Of a stretch of 64,000 bases of DNA, positions 1-7,535 are shown one piece after another. A model generated the notes under the pieces. The model ran no database searches and was not told where the DNA came from. It worked only from the letters and a program-made list of their open reading frames with translations. A program made the translations under genes and the position numbers. Source of the DNA: Aliidiomarina sedimenti (lineage in GTDB: Bacteria; Pseudomonadota; Gammaproteobacteria; Enterobacterales; Alteromonadaceae); contig NZ_PIPN01000006.1 in assembly GCF_003986955.1 (NCBI RefSeq), positions 62,001 to 126,000 on the forward strand, given 5' to 3'. Position 1 is the first letter of the stretch. The number at the start of each line of letters is the position of its first letter.

Positions 1-644
1 ATAAAGACCGTCGCGTGCATGGCTACATAATGCATACTGGTGATCGCCAGACCCATAAAAACAGAGGCCAGCAGGTTTAACAGCAACGGGTGCTTAAGCA
101 CCGACGACAGCAGTGGGCGCACTGACAATGACAGCGTCGCAAGGACAATGGCAATCAAAATAGACAACACAAACATAAGCGGCTGGTACAGGCGCTCGGC
201 AGGCAATATCATCGCGCTCATGCCGATATAATGCATCAGCCCAATGCCCGCCCCCATCAGCACCCCGCCGACCAGCACATCGCGGATCTGCAGTGTCGGT
301 TTACTAATCACGGTTAACGTAACGTAACCCGCCAGTACTGCTGGCACCACTGACAGCGCGGTGCGTCCGGTATGGTAGTTAACATCCATCGGCAATTGAT
401 AAGACAGCATGCCGGTAAAATGCATGGCCCAGACCCCGGAGCCCAATGCCACCGCACCAAGCAAAGTCCAGGACACACGACTATTGGTCAGCTCACGGCG
501 ACGGATTAGCTGAACGTGATTAAAACTGGCAAAGGAGGCCAGCATCGCAATCAGGATAGAGAATGCAACCAGCCAGGTGGCATGCTCGCCCGCGTAGGCC
601 TGGGTTAAATCGGTCTGAGCCTGGGTAAAGGTAACAACCTGCAC
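1..644 (-). CDS. MHYT-domain membrane sensor protein (5' part only)
   Basis: The N-terminal 214 codons are visible; the rest lies beyond the window edge. The reading frame encodes several hydrophobic segments and three copies of the MHYT signature: MHFTGM near residue 74, MHYIGM near 137 and MHYVAM near 204. These repeats mark the MHYT integral-membrane sensor domain, proposed to bind a metal and sense a diatomic gas. In most family members it is followed by GGDEF and/or EAL domains that make or degrade cyclic di-GMP, but that part is not visible, so a c-di-GMP role is inference. The start is taken as GTG at 644 because AAGGA lies six bases before it. An ATG four bases upstream sits only two bases from the same Shine-Dalgarno and opens a different frame that soon stops. 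Confidence 0.85.
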   Translation of the reverse strand, partial: MQVVTFTQAQTDLTQAYAGEHATWLVAFSILIAMLASFASFNHVQLIRRRELTNSRVSWTLLGAVALGSGVWAMHFTGMLSYQLPMDVNYHTGRTALSVVPAVLAGYVTLTVISKPTLQIRDVLVGGVLMGAGIGLMHYIGMSAMILPAERLYQPLMFVLSILIAIVLATLSLSVRPLLSSVLKHPLLLNLLASVFMGLAITSMHYVAMHATVF

Positions 645-890
645 GCATAGTCCTTAGGTTAATTTGTCGCGAAGCCCTCGTAAGCATACTAGAAGAATAA
701 TATAAAAAGGCCCTGAAACTTCGCCAGTGTACCTTCTGCGCCGCAGTGCACACAAATAACCTCAGCAGTGGCAGAGTCCCCCGCGATGTACTATCTATTC
801 AGGTAGAACGCTATGCAGTACCGCAGGCCGCTTAACCGAGGCTTATTTTTTAACTGAACAATCAAAACAGATTGTTACCGGCACTAGCTT
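645..890. other. Divergent intergenic region
   Basis: This 246-base spacer separates the minus-strand MHYT gene from the plus-strand VTT operon and should hold both promoters. A TATATT stretch near 697-703 on the minus strand could serve as a -10 element for the MHYT gene, but no convincing -35 partner was found. No coding sequence is supported here. Confidence 0.4.
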
Positions 891-1652
891 ATGCAAAAAA
901 CATCGTTTCGTAGCGCTAAAATATCCCCGGCCAAACTGGCGCGCTGGCAGCTAGTGGTGGGGTTAATTGCCGTTGTAGCGATAATTGCTCTGGCATTCAA
1001 TGTTTCCAGCCAGCAATGGCAGGTTCTACTGCAGAGCCTGCTTACTGACCAGGGTTGGGCGGCCAGCCTGACCCTGATCGGGATCTATAGTCTGGCCGTT
1101 ATCGTTTTGCTGCCGCTGTCACCCTTTGCGGTCACTGCAGGTCTACTGTTTGGTTTCTGGCAAGGCGCGCTAATCGCACTTATCGCCTTAAATACCGGCG
1201 CTTTACTCAGTTTCTTAATCAGCCGTCATTTGTTAGGCCATTCGCTACGTCATTTGCTACGCCGCGGTAGCTCCAGCACTTCATTCCGGGCGGGCTCCAT
1301 GCGCCTTCTCACCAGTAACAACATCAGGGTTATCACCTTACTACGCATGAACCCCCTGGTGCCCTTCAACCTGCACAATTACCTGTACGGCGCCGCCACC
1401 ACCGACCTACGGCGTTATGTGTGGGGAACCTTGTTCGGTAGCGCCCCTTTTACCCTGGTCATGGTGTACTTCGGAGTGACAGGGCGTGTTATCTACAGCG
1501 CCGGAGCCTCTTTCGGGCCCTGGCAATACACCATGGTCGGGCTGGGGATCGTCTTATTACTTGTTTTGCTGGCGTTAACCAAATATGCCAGCTCAGCCAG
1601 CCATTTAAGTGACTCTGATGATTCAAAGGACTCCCGTGATTTGGGCGACTAA
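891..1652 (+). CDS. VTT/DedA-like (TVP38/TMEM64 family) membrane protein
   Basis: A 253-residue polytopic membrane protein. Hydrophobic helices lie at about residues 19-40, 55-80, 82-110, 165-190 and 205-228. The glycine-rich stretch GLLFGFWQGAL near residue 83 and the segment LLRMNPLVPFNLHNYLYG near residue 148 match the VTT (SNARE-associated) domain of TVP38/TMEM64 and DedA proteins, whose relatives include lipid scramblases and undecaprenyl-phosphate flippases. It is first in a four-gene plus-strand run; the next gene's Shine-Dalgarno overlaps its stop codon. With a lipid-type glycosyltransferase and a deacetylase following, a role in moving or recycling a lipid-linked sugar is plausible but inferred. 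The tail is polar and rich in Asp and Ser. No strong ribosome-binding site precedes the chosen ATG. Confidence 0.85.
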   Translation: MQKTSFRSAKISPAKLARWQLVVGLIAVVAIIALAFNVSSQQWQVLLQSLLTDQGWAASLTLIGIYSLAVIVLLPLSPFAVTAGLLFGFWQGALIALIALNTGALLSFLISRHLLGHSLRHLLRRGSSSTSFRAGSMRLLTSNNIRVITLLRMNPLVPFNLHNYLYGAATTDLRRYVWGTLFGSAPFTLVMVYFGVTGRVIYSAGASFGPWQYTMVGLGIVLLLVLLALTKYASSASHLSDSDDSKDSRDLGD

Positions 1653-1661
1653 GGAACAGCA

Positions 1662-2996
1662 ATGAAAATATTATTTCTCACCTCGCAGTTAGGCTTTGGT
1701 CATATACGGGCCGCCAATGCGGTGGAGCAAGCGTTGCAAGACCATTACCCAGACGTACGCTGTGAGTATCTTGACTTGTGGTCGCTGGTAGATGAGAAAG
1801 TCGCCGCTGCGGTAAAAGGCAGCTATCTTCGAATGACCCAGGACTACCCGGACTATTATCAAAAACTTTATGACCTGGATAAAAGTGTCTGGCAACAGCT
1901 CAGCGGCGAAACCCCTTTAGACGAAGGCATTAAACAATTCGTCGCCGACCAGCAGTTGCACTGGTTTCCCCGCCAGACCCGCTGGCTGCCTATGAGCCAA
2001 CATAAGCTGGATAGCGCGCTATTAACCAGTTATTTCCGTTTGCTGATTAACCAGGATGAACGAAGCCGCTATTCGATCATACTCCGCAGCTTATTAATGC
2101 TCATACGAACGGTGCTGTTACACCGCATGAAAGAACAGATAGAACGCATCGCACCTGACGTTATCGTGGCCACCCAAATGTACCCGGCTGCGCTGTTTTC
2201 GCGACTGAAACAAAAGCAACAGTTCAGCGATATCCCCTCGCTGGGCATAGTGACCGATTACGGCCTGCAAAAAGTGTGGGTAAAACCCACCACAGATGGC
2301 TATTGCGTGCCCTCATCGGGCGTTGCCGATCAATTGCTGGCGTGGGGCGTACCAGCGGGCAGTATCCATGAAACCGGAATTCCTCTGGACCGGCAATTCA
2401 ATAACCCGCCGCCTCAAAGCGAGGCGCGGGCAGCATTAAAACTGGATCCGCGTAAACCGACGGTGCTGGTGACCGGCGGTCAGTACGGAATTGGTCTGCT
2501 GCCAACCGTCGACTACCTGTGTAAGGCCGCCGATGAATGGCAAATACTGGTCACTGTCGGCAATGCCAGCAGCGACCAAGCCGCTTTGCAACGTTTACAG
2601 CAAACCTGCCCCGCTCAGCTGATACTTTTCGATTGGGTCGACAATATGGCGCAGCTGATTGCCGCCGCCGATGTGGTGGTTGGTAAACCCGGCGGTTTAT
2701 CGGTCAGCGAGGCGCTGGCTTGTGGCCGGCCCTTTTTTGCGACCTGCTCTCTGGGAGGCCAGGAAGCCCATAATGTCGAATTTTTAAGGCAGCAAGGCGT
2801 CGGCGATAAACTCGCTCCCGCGCAACTGGCGGCTCGCCTAAAGCAGTTATTTGCTAAGCCTGAAGTACTCGCTGCAATGCAGGAACGTGCCTATCTCACA
2901 GGCCACCGCAATGCGGCAGAGCAGGTAGCGATGCGTGTTATCGAGCGCCTGCCGGCTTCGTGCAGCCCAATGGCTGAGCCCAAGGTCGCTCAGTAA
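1662..2996 (+). CDS. MGDG synthase-type glycosyltransferase (GT28-like)
   Basis: A 444-residue protein with the two-lobed layout of monogalactosyldiacylglycerol synthase and processive diacylglycerol glucosyltransferases. The N-terminal lobe opens with GFGHIRAANAVEQAL near residue 11, the acceptor-side motif of this family. The C-terminal lobe has VLVTGGQYGIG near residue 268 and VVVGKPGGLSVSEALACG near residue 344, the glycine-rich nucleotide-sugar site shared with MurG. No signal peptide or clear transmembrane helix is seen, so it probably works on the inner face of the cytoplasmic membrane, adding a sugar to a lipid acceptor; donor and acceptor cannot be read from sequence. AAGGA sits six bases before the ATG and overlaps the upstream stop, which suggests co-translation with the VTT protein. 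Confidence 0.85.
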   Translation: MKILFLTSQLGFGHIRAANAVEQALQDHYPDVRCEYLDLWSLVDEKVAAAVKGSYLRMTQDYPDYYQKLYDLDKSVWQQLSGETPLDEGIKQFVADQQLHWFPRQTRWLPMSQHKLDSALLTSYFRLLINQDERSRYSIILRSLLMLIRTVLLHRMKEQIERIAPDVIVATQMYPAALFSRLKQKQQFSDIPSLGIVTDYGLQKVWVKPTTDGYCVPSSGVADQLLAWGVPAGSIHETGIPLDRQFNNPPPQSEARAALKLDPRKPTVLVTGGQYGIGLLPTVDYLCKAADEWQILVTVGNASSDQAALQRLQQTCPAQLILFDWVDNMAQLIAAADVVVGKPGGLSVSEALACGRPFFATCSLGGQEAHNVEFLRQQGVGDKLAPAQLAARLKQLFAKPEVLAAMQERAYLTGHRNAAEQVAMRVIERLPASCSPMAEPKVAQ

Positions 2997-3072
2997 GTAA
3001 CTGCCCACTGACTTATTGTTCAGTAGCTAGTTGTCCAATAATTAGCTGCCCAATAAACCAAGGATTCAGATT

Positions 3073-3663
3073 ATGTTCAGATTATATGCCTGGCGACTTT
3101 TGAACACCTGCTACCTGTGCTACGACAGAGCCTACCGCCGCTGGCATAAATTAGAGCCGGTTGATGATTTTTTGCAGGTGAAAAAGCAGCTTTATCAGGG
3201 GGAGCCTCAGGTATTTCGGGACGGTACCCAGGTCAAGGCAGGTGACGCGATACTGGTGCTGCATTTTAACAATGACTTTATGGCACAGTTACACCAGCGC
3301 ACTAAGCAAACATCGTCTCGTCGCGTGGCCTGGTTTTTTGGTAAAGCGCTGATAAGCTCCATGGCGCGGCTGCATGAGAGCCTGCAGGTGCAGTGTGCCC
3401 AACAAGAAATAAAAGCCATCACCGGCGTCACCTGGTTTAAAACTCACGGTGACAAAGTGGGCTTTGAAAGCCACCCATTGCCGGAAGGCTGGCGGCGGTG
3501 GCTATTGCACTGGCACTTCCGCCTGTTGCTGTTAGCCCTTTTTCCACAGTTGCAGGCGCACCAGAACCGTCAGCTTATACCCCACAGGTTTTGGCTAACC
3601 CCTGCACAGCTGCGTGATACCGTCGAAGGAAAGAGCTCCTATGTGGCCCAACGGCTTTCTTAA
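3073..3663 (+). CDS. Uncharacterised YkoP-like protein
   Basis: A 196-residue protein with no signal peptide. It has a basic, aromatic N-terminus, a central segment with the stretch AILVLHFNN near residue 60, and a hydrophobic patch near residues 142-157 (WLLHWHFRLLLLALFP) that may touch the membrane. It resembles, from memory, the YkoP-like family, which in Gram-positive bacteria is found beside or fused to polysaccharide deacetylases and near YkoN-type glycosyltransferases; the same three partners occur here. Its 3' end overlaps the deacetylase start by 23 bases, so the two are probably translated together. No catalytic motif is recognisable; a role in lipid-linked sugar processing rests on context only. 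Confidence 0.7.
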   Translation: MFRLYAWRLLNTCYLCYDRAYRRWHKLEPVDDFLQVKKQLYQGEPQVFRDGTQVKAGDAILVLHFNNDFMAQLHQRTKQTSSRRVAWFFGKALISSMARLHESLQVQCAQQEIKAITGVTWFKTHGDKVGFESHPLPEGWRRWLLHWHFRLLLLALFPQLQAHQNRQLIPHRFWLTPAQLRDTVEGKSSYVAQRLS

Positions 3664-4294
3664 TATCACCAGCCGGGGGCGTCGGTCTGAACCGCAGGTT
3701 TATCTGACCTTCGATGACGGCCCGGACCCACGGTTTACGCCAGCGATACTGGATACACTCGCGCAACATCAGATCAAAGCCAGTTTCTTCGTGCTCGGCG
3801 AAGCCTGTGCCGCTCATCCGGCGCTGGTCCGTCAGGCAGCACAGGCCGGGCACGATATTGGTATCCACAGCTACTCCCACGCACACCCCTGGCGGTTACC
3901 CGAAACCGAAGCCCGTGAAGAAATGCGCCGCTGCTACCATACGCTGGCCGACATAACCGGAAGCCCTCCCCGCCTGTTCCGCCCCGCTTACGGGCGCATT
4001 CGGCCAGCCACCCTGCAGCAAGCCAGCGCATTGCAGTTGCGTACGGTGTTGTGGAGCCGCAGCGTTATTGACTGGGGCACGTGGGGAACCTTAAGCGGAG
4101 TAAGCCGACGCCTCGCTGCAGTACGACCGGGGGATATCGTATTAATGCACGACGCACGGCCTGATGCCAACCGACCACAGGTTACCCAGACCGCATTGCA
4201 GAATTTCCTGCTCACCGACAAAGCCGCCAGCCTGAATTTTTGTGGGCTTTCGCAGCTATTAGAAAAAACCGGGGAGAGACACGCTCGCTCGTAG
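3641..4294 (+). CDS. Polysaccharide deacetylase-fold (NodB-like) protein
   Basis: A 217-residue NodB-homology (carbohydrate esterase 4) protein. The diagnostic motifs are present: TFDDGPD near residue 25 with the catalytic and metal Asp, HSYSHAHP near 75 with the metal-binding H-x3-H, RPAYG near 114, a WSRSVIDW segment near 133, and LMHD near 163 with the second catalytic His. Such enzymes remove N-acetyl groups from GlcNAc-type sugars. There is no signal peptide, so unlike peptidoglycan or chitin deacetylases it should act in the cytoplasm, perhaps on a lipid-linked sugar made by the upstream glycosyltransferase (inferred). An in-frame GTG at 3614 would add nine residues; ATG 3641 is preferred because AAGGA lies about ten bases upstream. 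Confidence 0.85.
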   Translation: MWPNGFLNITSRGRRSEPQVYLTFDDGPDPRFTPAILDTLAQHQIKASFFVLGEACAAHPALVRQAAQAGHDIGIHSYSHAHPWRLPETEAREEMRRCYHTLADITGSPPRLFRPAYGRIRPATLQQASALQLRTVLWSRSVIDWGTWGTLSGVSRRLAAVRPGDIVLMHDARPDANRPQVTQTALQNFLLTDKAASLNFCGLSQLLEKTGERHARS

Positions 4295-4480
4295 GCTAAC
4301 CGGTACCCAGCGGACGGAAGTTTGATTTTATAAACTGAATCGTAGTCACTTAACTAGTCCGCAGGCACTCTGGGATTCTCCAGTCGCTCCGCTAGCTTTT
4401 TTTAAACTGGCTTTTGATGAGAGCGCCAAGCTTTCCTATTCCTTCAAAGCGGCTGGAATAGACCGCAGCTTATAAGTCAT
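4285..4480 (-). pseudogene. Decayed StbE/RelE-type toxin gene
   Basis: The ATG at 4480 overlaps the end of the antitoxin remnant, in the usual coupled arrangement. The reading starts MTYKLRSIPAALKE and then hits an in-frame TAG. Homology to RelE/StbE toxins continues in shifted frames: KLGALIKSQFKK in a second frame, then LAERLENPRVPAD, another stop, and YKIKLPSAGYRLAYE in a third. Pieced together these cover most of a StbE-like mRNA interferase, but at least two frameshifts and two stops break it, and its C-terminus is lost where it abuts the deacetylase gene. No functional toxin can be made. Confidence 0.75.
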
Positions 4481-4721
4481 CCAAGGAAACCGTTATCGCT
4501 TGGTCTTTATCAGCGCGACGCTCCTCAACGAGCTTAGAAAGTTCGCAGTCTTCGATCATGTCCATCAGCGCTTCATAAGTTTCCGCAGGAATCAGATAGG
4601 CTACAGGTTTATTGCGGTTCAACACCGCTATTGGCGAACCACTGGTCTAGGAGAGCAAAGCCGACGGATTTTTCTTTAATTCTGATATATTTACAGAGAA
4701 ATTAGCTAATACTTGACGCAT
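4470..4721 (-). pseudogene. StbD/YefM-type antitoxin with a premature stop
   Basis: The frame starting at ATG 4721 reads MRQVLANFSVNISELKKNP and then hits an in-frame TAG at 4647-4649, codon 25. Beyond it the same frame continues without further damage through SPIAVLNRNKPVAYLIPA to a proper stop at 4470, for an 83-residue product if the TAG were sense. The sequence is a good match to the StbD/Phd-YefM antitoxin family. A single nonsense change has inactivated it, while the partner toxin is more heavily degraded; loss of the toxin before the antitoxin is the expected order of decay. It forms the distal cassette of the array. Confidence 0.8.
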
Positions 4722-4794
4722 AAGTACCTCTATTCAGGCCTATATTCAGGTCATAAATTAGCCCATATTTTCGTCGAGTGCTACGTGCACACAG

Positions 4795-4875
4795 GCCTAA
4801 CACCACTCTGACACTTCAAAACTCTGAGTTCTTGTTCGTAGTCGCTCCAGAGCGGACAAGCCCTGTTTGTTGCCT
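4795..4875 (-). other. Probable attC site (after the DUF4269 gene)
   Basis: The left core is GCCTAAC (GTTAGGC on the cassette strand) at 4795-4801. An inner stem CTTGT-CGCTC / GAGCG-ACAAG is visible around 4834-4865. The right core is unclear; GTTGCCT at 4869-4875 is the best candidate and departs from consensus. It separates the DUF4269 cassette from the decayed StbDE cassette. Confidence 0.45.
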
Positions 4876-4889
4876 TGGGTAACATGTTG

Positions 4890-5465
4890 CTATATGCAAT
4901 TTGCAACATGCGCTTTAAGCTCCTGTTCGGACCAGCGCTCCAGTTCAAGGACTGCAGCGTAGGGTTCGCCAGAAATCCCCAGAACCCGACAAATAGCGGG
5001 TTCTGTTTTGAGACCGCTTTCTTTAAGCTGGCGTATTCTGTCGATGAACTCATTACCCCCGACCTTTACAAGGCGTTTCATTACCTGATAATGACGAAAT
5101 GCAGCCTGCAACTGCACTGGGGTTTTTGACGCATAGACTTCAAATAAAAACTGGTTACAGTGAAACCGACCTAAAGCGTGATCGTTGCGTGGGCTCAGGC
5201 TGTATGCTTCATAGCCAGAATATGCCGATTCAAATTCCTCGATAAACGCTTCCTGTTCCTGGTACGTACAAACGATATCGATGTCGCTTTCGCTCGTATC
5301 CAGAGAAACAAATATCGTACTAACGACTTCCGGCGAATACGACTGCAGTTTATTAAGAACCTCCGATACGTGTATCGCTTTTTCGGCACGGACGATCTTG
5401 CTGTTCACTCGCCCAGAATCCTTATTATCTGTCTCAACTTTTCTATCGTATTCTTCTTGATTCAT
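4890..5465 (-). CDS. DUF4269 nucleotidyltransferase-like cassette protein
   Basis: A 191-residue protein. Near residue 60 it carries SLDTSESDIDIVCTY, the S-x-D-x-D pattern of nucleotidyltransferase-fold proteins and a hallmark of the DUF4269 family, followed by the family's FHCNQFLFEVY-like and QAAFRHYQVMKRL segments. The biochemical activity of DUF4269 is not established to my knowledge. ATG 5465 (MNQEEYDRK) is preferred over an upstream GTG at 5492 because the latter lies right at the cassette core and has no proper Shine-Dalgarno; neither start is strongly marked. The gene is the only one in its cassette, reads in the array direction, and is flanked by attC sites at 5484-5573 and, less clearly, 4795-4875. 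Confidence 0.75.
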   Translation of the reverse strand: MNQEEYDRKVETDNKDSGRVNSKIVRAEKAIHVSEVLNKLQSYSPEVVSTIFVSLDTSESDIDIVCTYQEQEAFIEEFESAYSGYEAYSLSPRNDHALGRFHCNQFLFEVYASKTPVQLQAAFRHYQVMKRLVKVGGNEFIDRIRQLKESGLKTEPAICRVLGISGEPYAAVLELERWSEQELKAHVANCI

Positions 5466-5483
5466 GCAATGATCTTGACTTGT

Positions 5484-5573
5484 ATATAACACCTGCTCAC
5501 AAGAGCGGCCAAATAAGGGCTGCGTTTTGGCTGTCCCAATACCAAAGAGAGCGATTGATGTGCCTTGTTAGGC
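5484..5573 (-). other. attC site (after the small membrane protein gene)
   Basis: A 90-base site with cores ATATAAC at 5484-5490 and GTTAGGC at 5567-5573. The TAA stop of the 62-residue membrane protein lies inside the right core (GCC TAA C on the cassette strand), a common arrangement in cassettes. Internal pairing is imperfect but visible. Confidence 0.65.
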
Positions 5574-5756
5574 TTGGCCATTTTTATCAGGCTTGTTTTT
5601 ATAACGTCCTATATAAATGCTCCCTAACCCTATCGCAAATATAACTGAACCTATAAGGGCAAACATTGGGTTTGGCGCTTTTAATGAAAATAGATTGAAA
5701 TAGAGCATTACTGCTAAACCCAAGCCACTTAAAAAAAGACCACTTAATTTATACAT
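5568..5756 (-). CDS. Small two-helix membrane protein
   Basis: A 62-residue protein with two hydrophobic segments (about residues 5-24 and 31-50) joined by a short NLFSLKAPNP loop, and a polar, lysine-rich C-terminus. No family is recognised. It is the sole gene of its cassette and its stop codon is embedded in the attC core. Small membrane peptides of this type are frequent in cassette arrays and some are toxins or stress peptides, but nothing in this sequence fixes a function. Confidence 0.6.
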   Translation of the reverse strand: MYKLSGLFLSGLGLAVMLYFNLFSLKAPNPMFALIGSVIFAIGLGSIYIGRYKNKPDKNGQA

Positions 5757-5779
5757 ATAGCCCTCGAATAGAATATCTG

Positions 5780-5828
5780 CTATAACCTGTCCAGCTCAAC
5801 AGGTGCGTGCTGATGCGTCTTGTTATGT
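5780..5828 (-). other. attC site (after the ParE-type toxin gene)
   Basis: A short 49-base site with cores CTATAAC at 5780-5786 and GTTATGT at 5822-5828. The toxin stop codon lies in the right core (ACA TAA C on the cassette strand). The GTTATGT core matches the core at the other end of the same cassette (ACATAAC at 6439-6445), which supports the cassette limits. Confidence 0.65.
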
Positions 5829-6122
5829 GCGTGGTAGATTCTGCCATCGTTCCGGCGCTTGTTTAGGATGAAATACTGCAAGTACGAGGATGAAGTTGTC
5901 TTCATTCCGATAGAGTACTCCATGAGGAAATGTATCGAGAGGCCAGCGTCGTATTTCATTTTCAAGAATTTGCATCGCCAACGGTCGCATAGCAATCGCT
6001 TTAACCGCGATTTCTAAGGCACTTTGAAACTGTACCGCTAAATCAGGGCTGATTTTGCGATAATAGCTTTTTTCCCGCCGAACATCCTCTCGGGCAGCTT
6101 CAAGGAAACGTACAGGTTTCAA
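5823..6122 (-). CDS. ParE/RelE-superfamily toxin
   Basis: A 99-residue protein with the compact RelE/ParE fold signature: MKPVRFLEAAREDVRREKSY at the start, an internal helix pair, then FPHGVLYRNEDNFILVLAVFHPKQ, the usual core strand and C-terminal basic segment. ParE toxins poison DNA gyrase and RelE toxins cut mRNA; which applies here cannot be decided by eye. The start is TTG, overlapping the antitoxin stop by four bases (TTGA), so translation is probably coupled and toxin yield kept low. Together with the upstream gene it forms a complete, apparently intact toxin-antitoxin cassette. Confidence 0.85.
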   Translation of the reverse strand: MKPVRFLEAAREDVRREKSYYRKISPDLAVQFQSALEIAVKAIAMRPLAMQILENEIRRWPLDTFPHGVLYRNEDNFILVLAVFHPKQAPERWQNLPRT

Positions 6123-6358
6123 CGATCATCAGCCCGAAGGTCCGCAAATACGTCGTCAGATGAGATCGTTTGCTCGCCGCCCTCAAGATATGCTTGATAC
6201 CTGCGATTTGCTTCATTTAGCCAAGCTTGTTCCACTCGTCGGGGATCAACGTTAGGGCGCTCATCGATACTCTCTAGCAGGTGAACGATTAACCGAGTCC
6301 GATCCTCTTTTGGAAGAGAAAGCGCCTCAGACTCGAGGATTTCTGCTGATATGGTCAT
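6119..6358 (-). CDS. Addiction-module antitoxin (TIGR02574-like)
   Basis: A 79-residue acidic protein with the pattern of the 'putative addiction module component' family: an N-terminal helix ending in LPKEDRTRLIVHLLESID, then a WLNEANRRYQAYLEGG segment and an acidic tail that would wrap the toxin. It precedes and overlaps the ParE-type toxin, the normal antitoxin-first order. A good Shine-Dalgarno (GAGGTGG) lies just before the ATG. Antitoxins of this class neutralise the toxin and usually repress their own promoter, which should lie in the short stretch between 6359 and the attC at 6439. Confidence 0.85.
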   Translation of the reverse strand: MTISAEILESEALSLPKEDRTRLIVHLLESIDERPNVDPRRVEQAWLNEANRRYQAYLEGGEQTISSDDVFADLRADDR

Positions 6359-6438
6359 AAACCACCTCGTTCAATATTTAACCATTAACACTCTACTACA
6401 CGAGAATGCGGAAATGAAGCTGGATACCAGCATTAAGC

Positions 6439-6510
6439 ACATAACGCCGCGCTCTGCGGAAAACTTGTAGCACAGCGGAAAGTTTGTTCGACAGCAGCGC
6501 TTTGTTACGC
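6439..6510 (-). other. attC site (after the zinc-ribbon/HEPN-like gene)
   Basis: A 72-base site with cores ACATAAC at 6439-6445 and GTTACGC at 6504-6510. Inner arms GCGCTCTGC and GCAGCAGCGC can pair. The gene's stop is in the right core (GCG TAA C on the cassette strand), and the same core variant recurs at the 5' end of this cassette (GCGTAAC, 7529-7535). Confidence 0.75.
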
Positions 6511-7509
6511 ATTTTCGCAAGCTCTCTCTATACCCAAACCTAGCTTTTGAAGAGCACTAAGCAGAAAATCAATATCTTTATCCTTTATCACAATCCTTTG
6601 CCCAGACTTGTAGGTGGCATCACCGGATTTTTCTATGTAACGTTCGTCCACAATTCCTTCGTTGTGCGCGAGCAGGTGTCTTTTCTGATAGATGATAGCT
6701 AGCTTCTTAAGCTCATCAGGAGACAACCAAGCATCAAATCCCTTTTGCACTGCTTTTTCCCACAAAGAACTAGCTTGATCTAAGCGCTGAAATGCATTGA
6801 AAGGAGCGTTTCCGAAGCGAGCGTACATCCCCTCGCAATACTTTTGAAAAGCTACGACACCGTCTGAAATACATGTTTCTATTATAGATCTGCATGTTAC
6901 CTCGGCATCATCCTTTCCCACCGATTCTGAAAGAGTAGTGCGAACCAACTCCACATTGTCTTTCTTGGCTCGGATCTTACGCAGTGAATCTGAAAACGTT
7001 CTCGTTACGGAGTTGTGCCCGCAAGCAGGGCAAAAATATGCACTACCAATAACCGCAAATCTTGAACGGCATTCTTCGCATTGAATTTCGAGCTGCATGA
7101 GTTCTGCAGCCTTGGCAGGGATGGCATGCGTGCGCTTTGGTCCGCCCGTCACTTTCATCGACATTGAAATAAAACTGTTTCTGGGCTGCTTTCGGTTAAA
7201 TTTCTGCGCGCCACTCCGCATGGCGTTGTGTATTTTTCCTTGGGCTACTGCAAACGCCTCCTCTTTCGCGTGCTCAACTTGATCGATAGTGAACCATTGA
7301 TCCGCCGGCGCCTCGCGTCTACACATGGGACACCACACTGCCTCATCTTTAAAGATATTACCCCAGTCTTCTTCGTTCACTTTAAATATGAACTCACAGG
7401 CCTCTTCCGGACACTGCTTGTCTATATAGCCTTTTTCGTCAGAGTGAATTGGGACAGAGACGGATTGGCCGTTCATTCGCTTCAACTCTTTAATCAAATC
7501 TTCGAACAT
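6505..7509 (-). CDS. Zinc-ribbon protein with a HEPN-like C-terminal domain
   Basis: A 334-residue protein of no family I can name. The N-terminal half holds two pairs of Cys clusters: C-x3-C near residue 33 with CPMC near 60, and CEEC near 146 with CPAC near 162, which look like two zinc ribbons. The C-terminal third is helical and contains KRHLLAHNEG near residue 275, an R-x4-H arrangement like the catalytic motif of HEPN ribonucleases found in toxins and defence systems. A zinc ribbon plus HEPN layout suggests nucleic-acid recognition and RNA cleavage, but this is inference. The gene fills a whole cassette bounded by matching GTTACGC cores. Confidence 0.65.
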   Translation of the reverse strand: MFEDLIKELKRMNGQSVSVPIHSDEKGYIDKQCPEEACEFIFKVNEEDWGNIFKDEAVWCPMCRREAPADQWFTIDQVEHAKEEAFAVAQGKIHNAMRSGAQKFNRKQPRNSFISMSMKVTGGPKRTHAIPAKAAELMQLEIQCEECRSRFAVIGSAYFCPACGHNSVTRTFSDSLRKIRAKKDNVELVRTTLSESVGKDDAEVTCRSIIETCISDGVVAFQKYCEGMYARFGNAPFNAFQRLDQASSLWEKAVQKGFDAWLSPDELKKLAIIYQKRHLLAHNEGIVDERYIEKSGDATYKSGQRIVIKDKDIDFLLSALQKLGLGIERACENA

Positions 7510-7528
7510 GAGGTTCCCTCACTCTGGT

Positions 7529-7535
7529 GCGTAAC
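7529..7535 (-). other. Cassette core site (GTTACGC on the cassette strand)
   Basis: GCGTAAC on the plus strand marks the 5' limit of the zinc-ribbon/HEPN-like cassette, because the same variant ends its attC at 6504-6510. To the right, GC-rich words (GCGCGCGTGC, GCATGCGCAC, 7550-7615) could form arms of a degenerate attC, but no right-hand core was found. Confidence 0.5.

Noticed and set aside
520-753. A 77-codon minus-strand frame starting upstream of the MHYT gene
   Set aside because: It overlaps the MHYT coding region in another frame, its product has no domain, and the MHYT frame with three motifs and a well-spaced Shine-Dalgarno explains the sequence.
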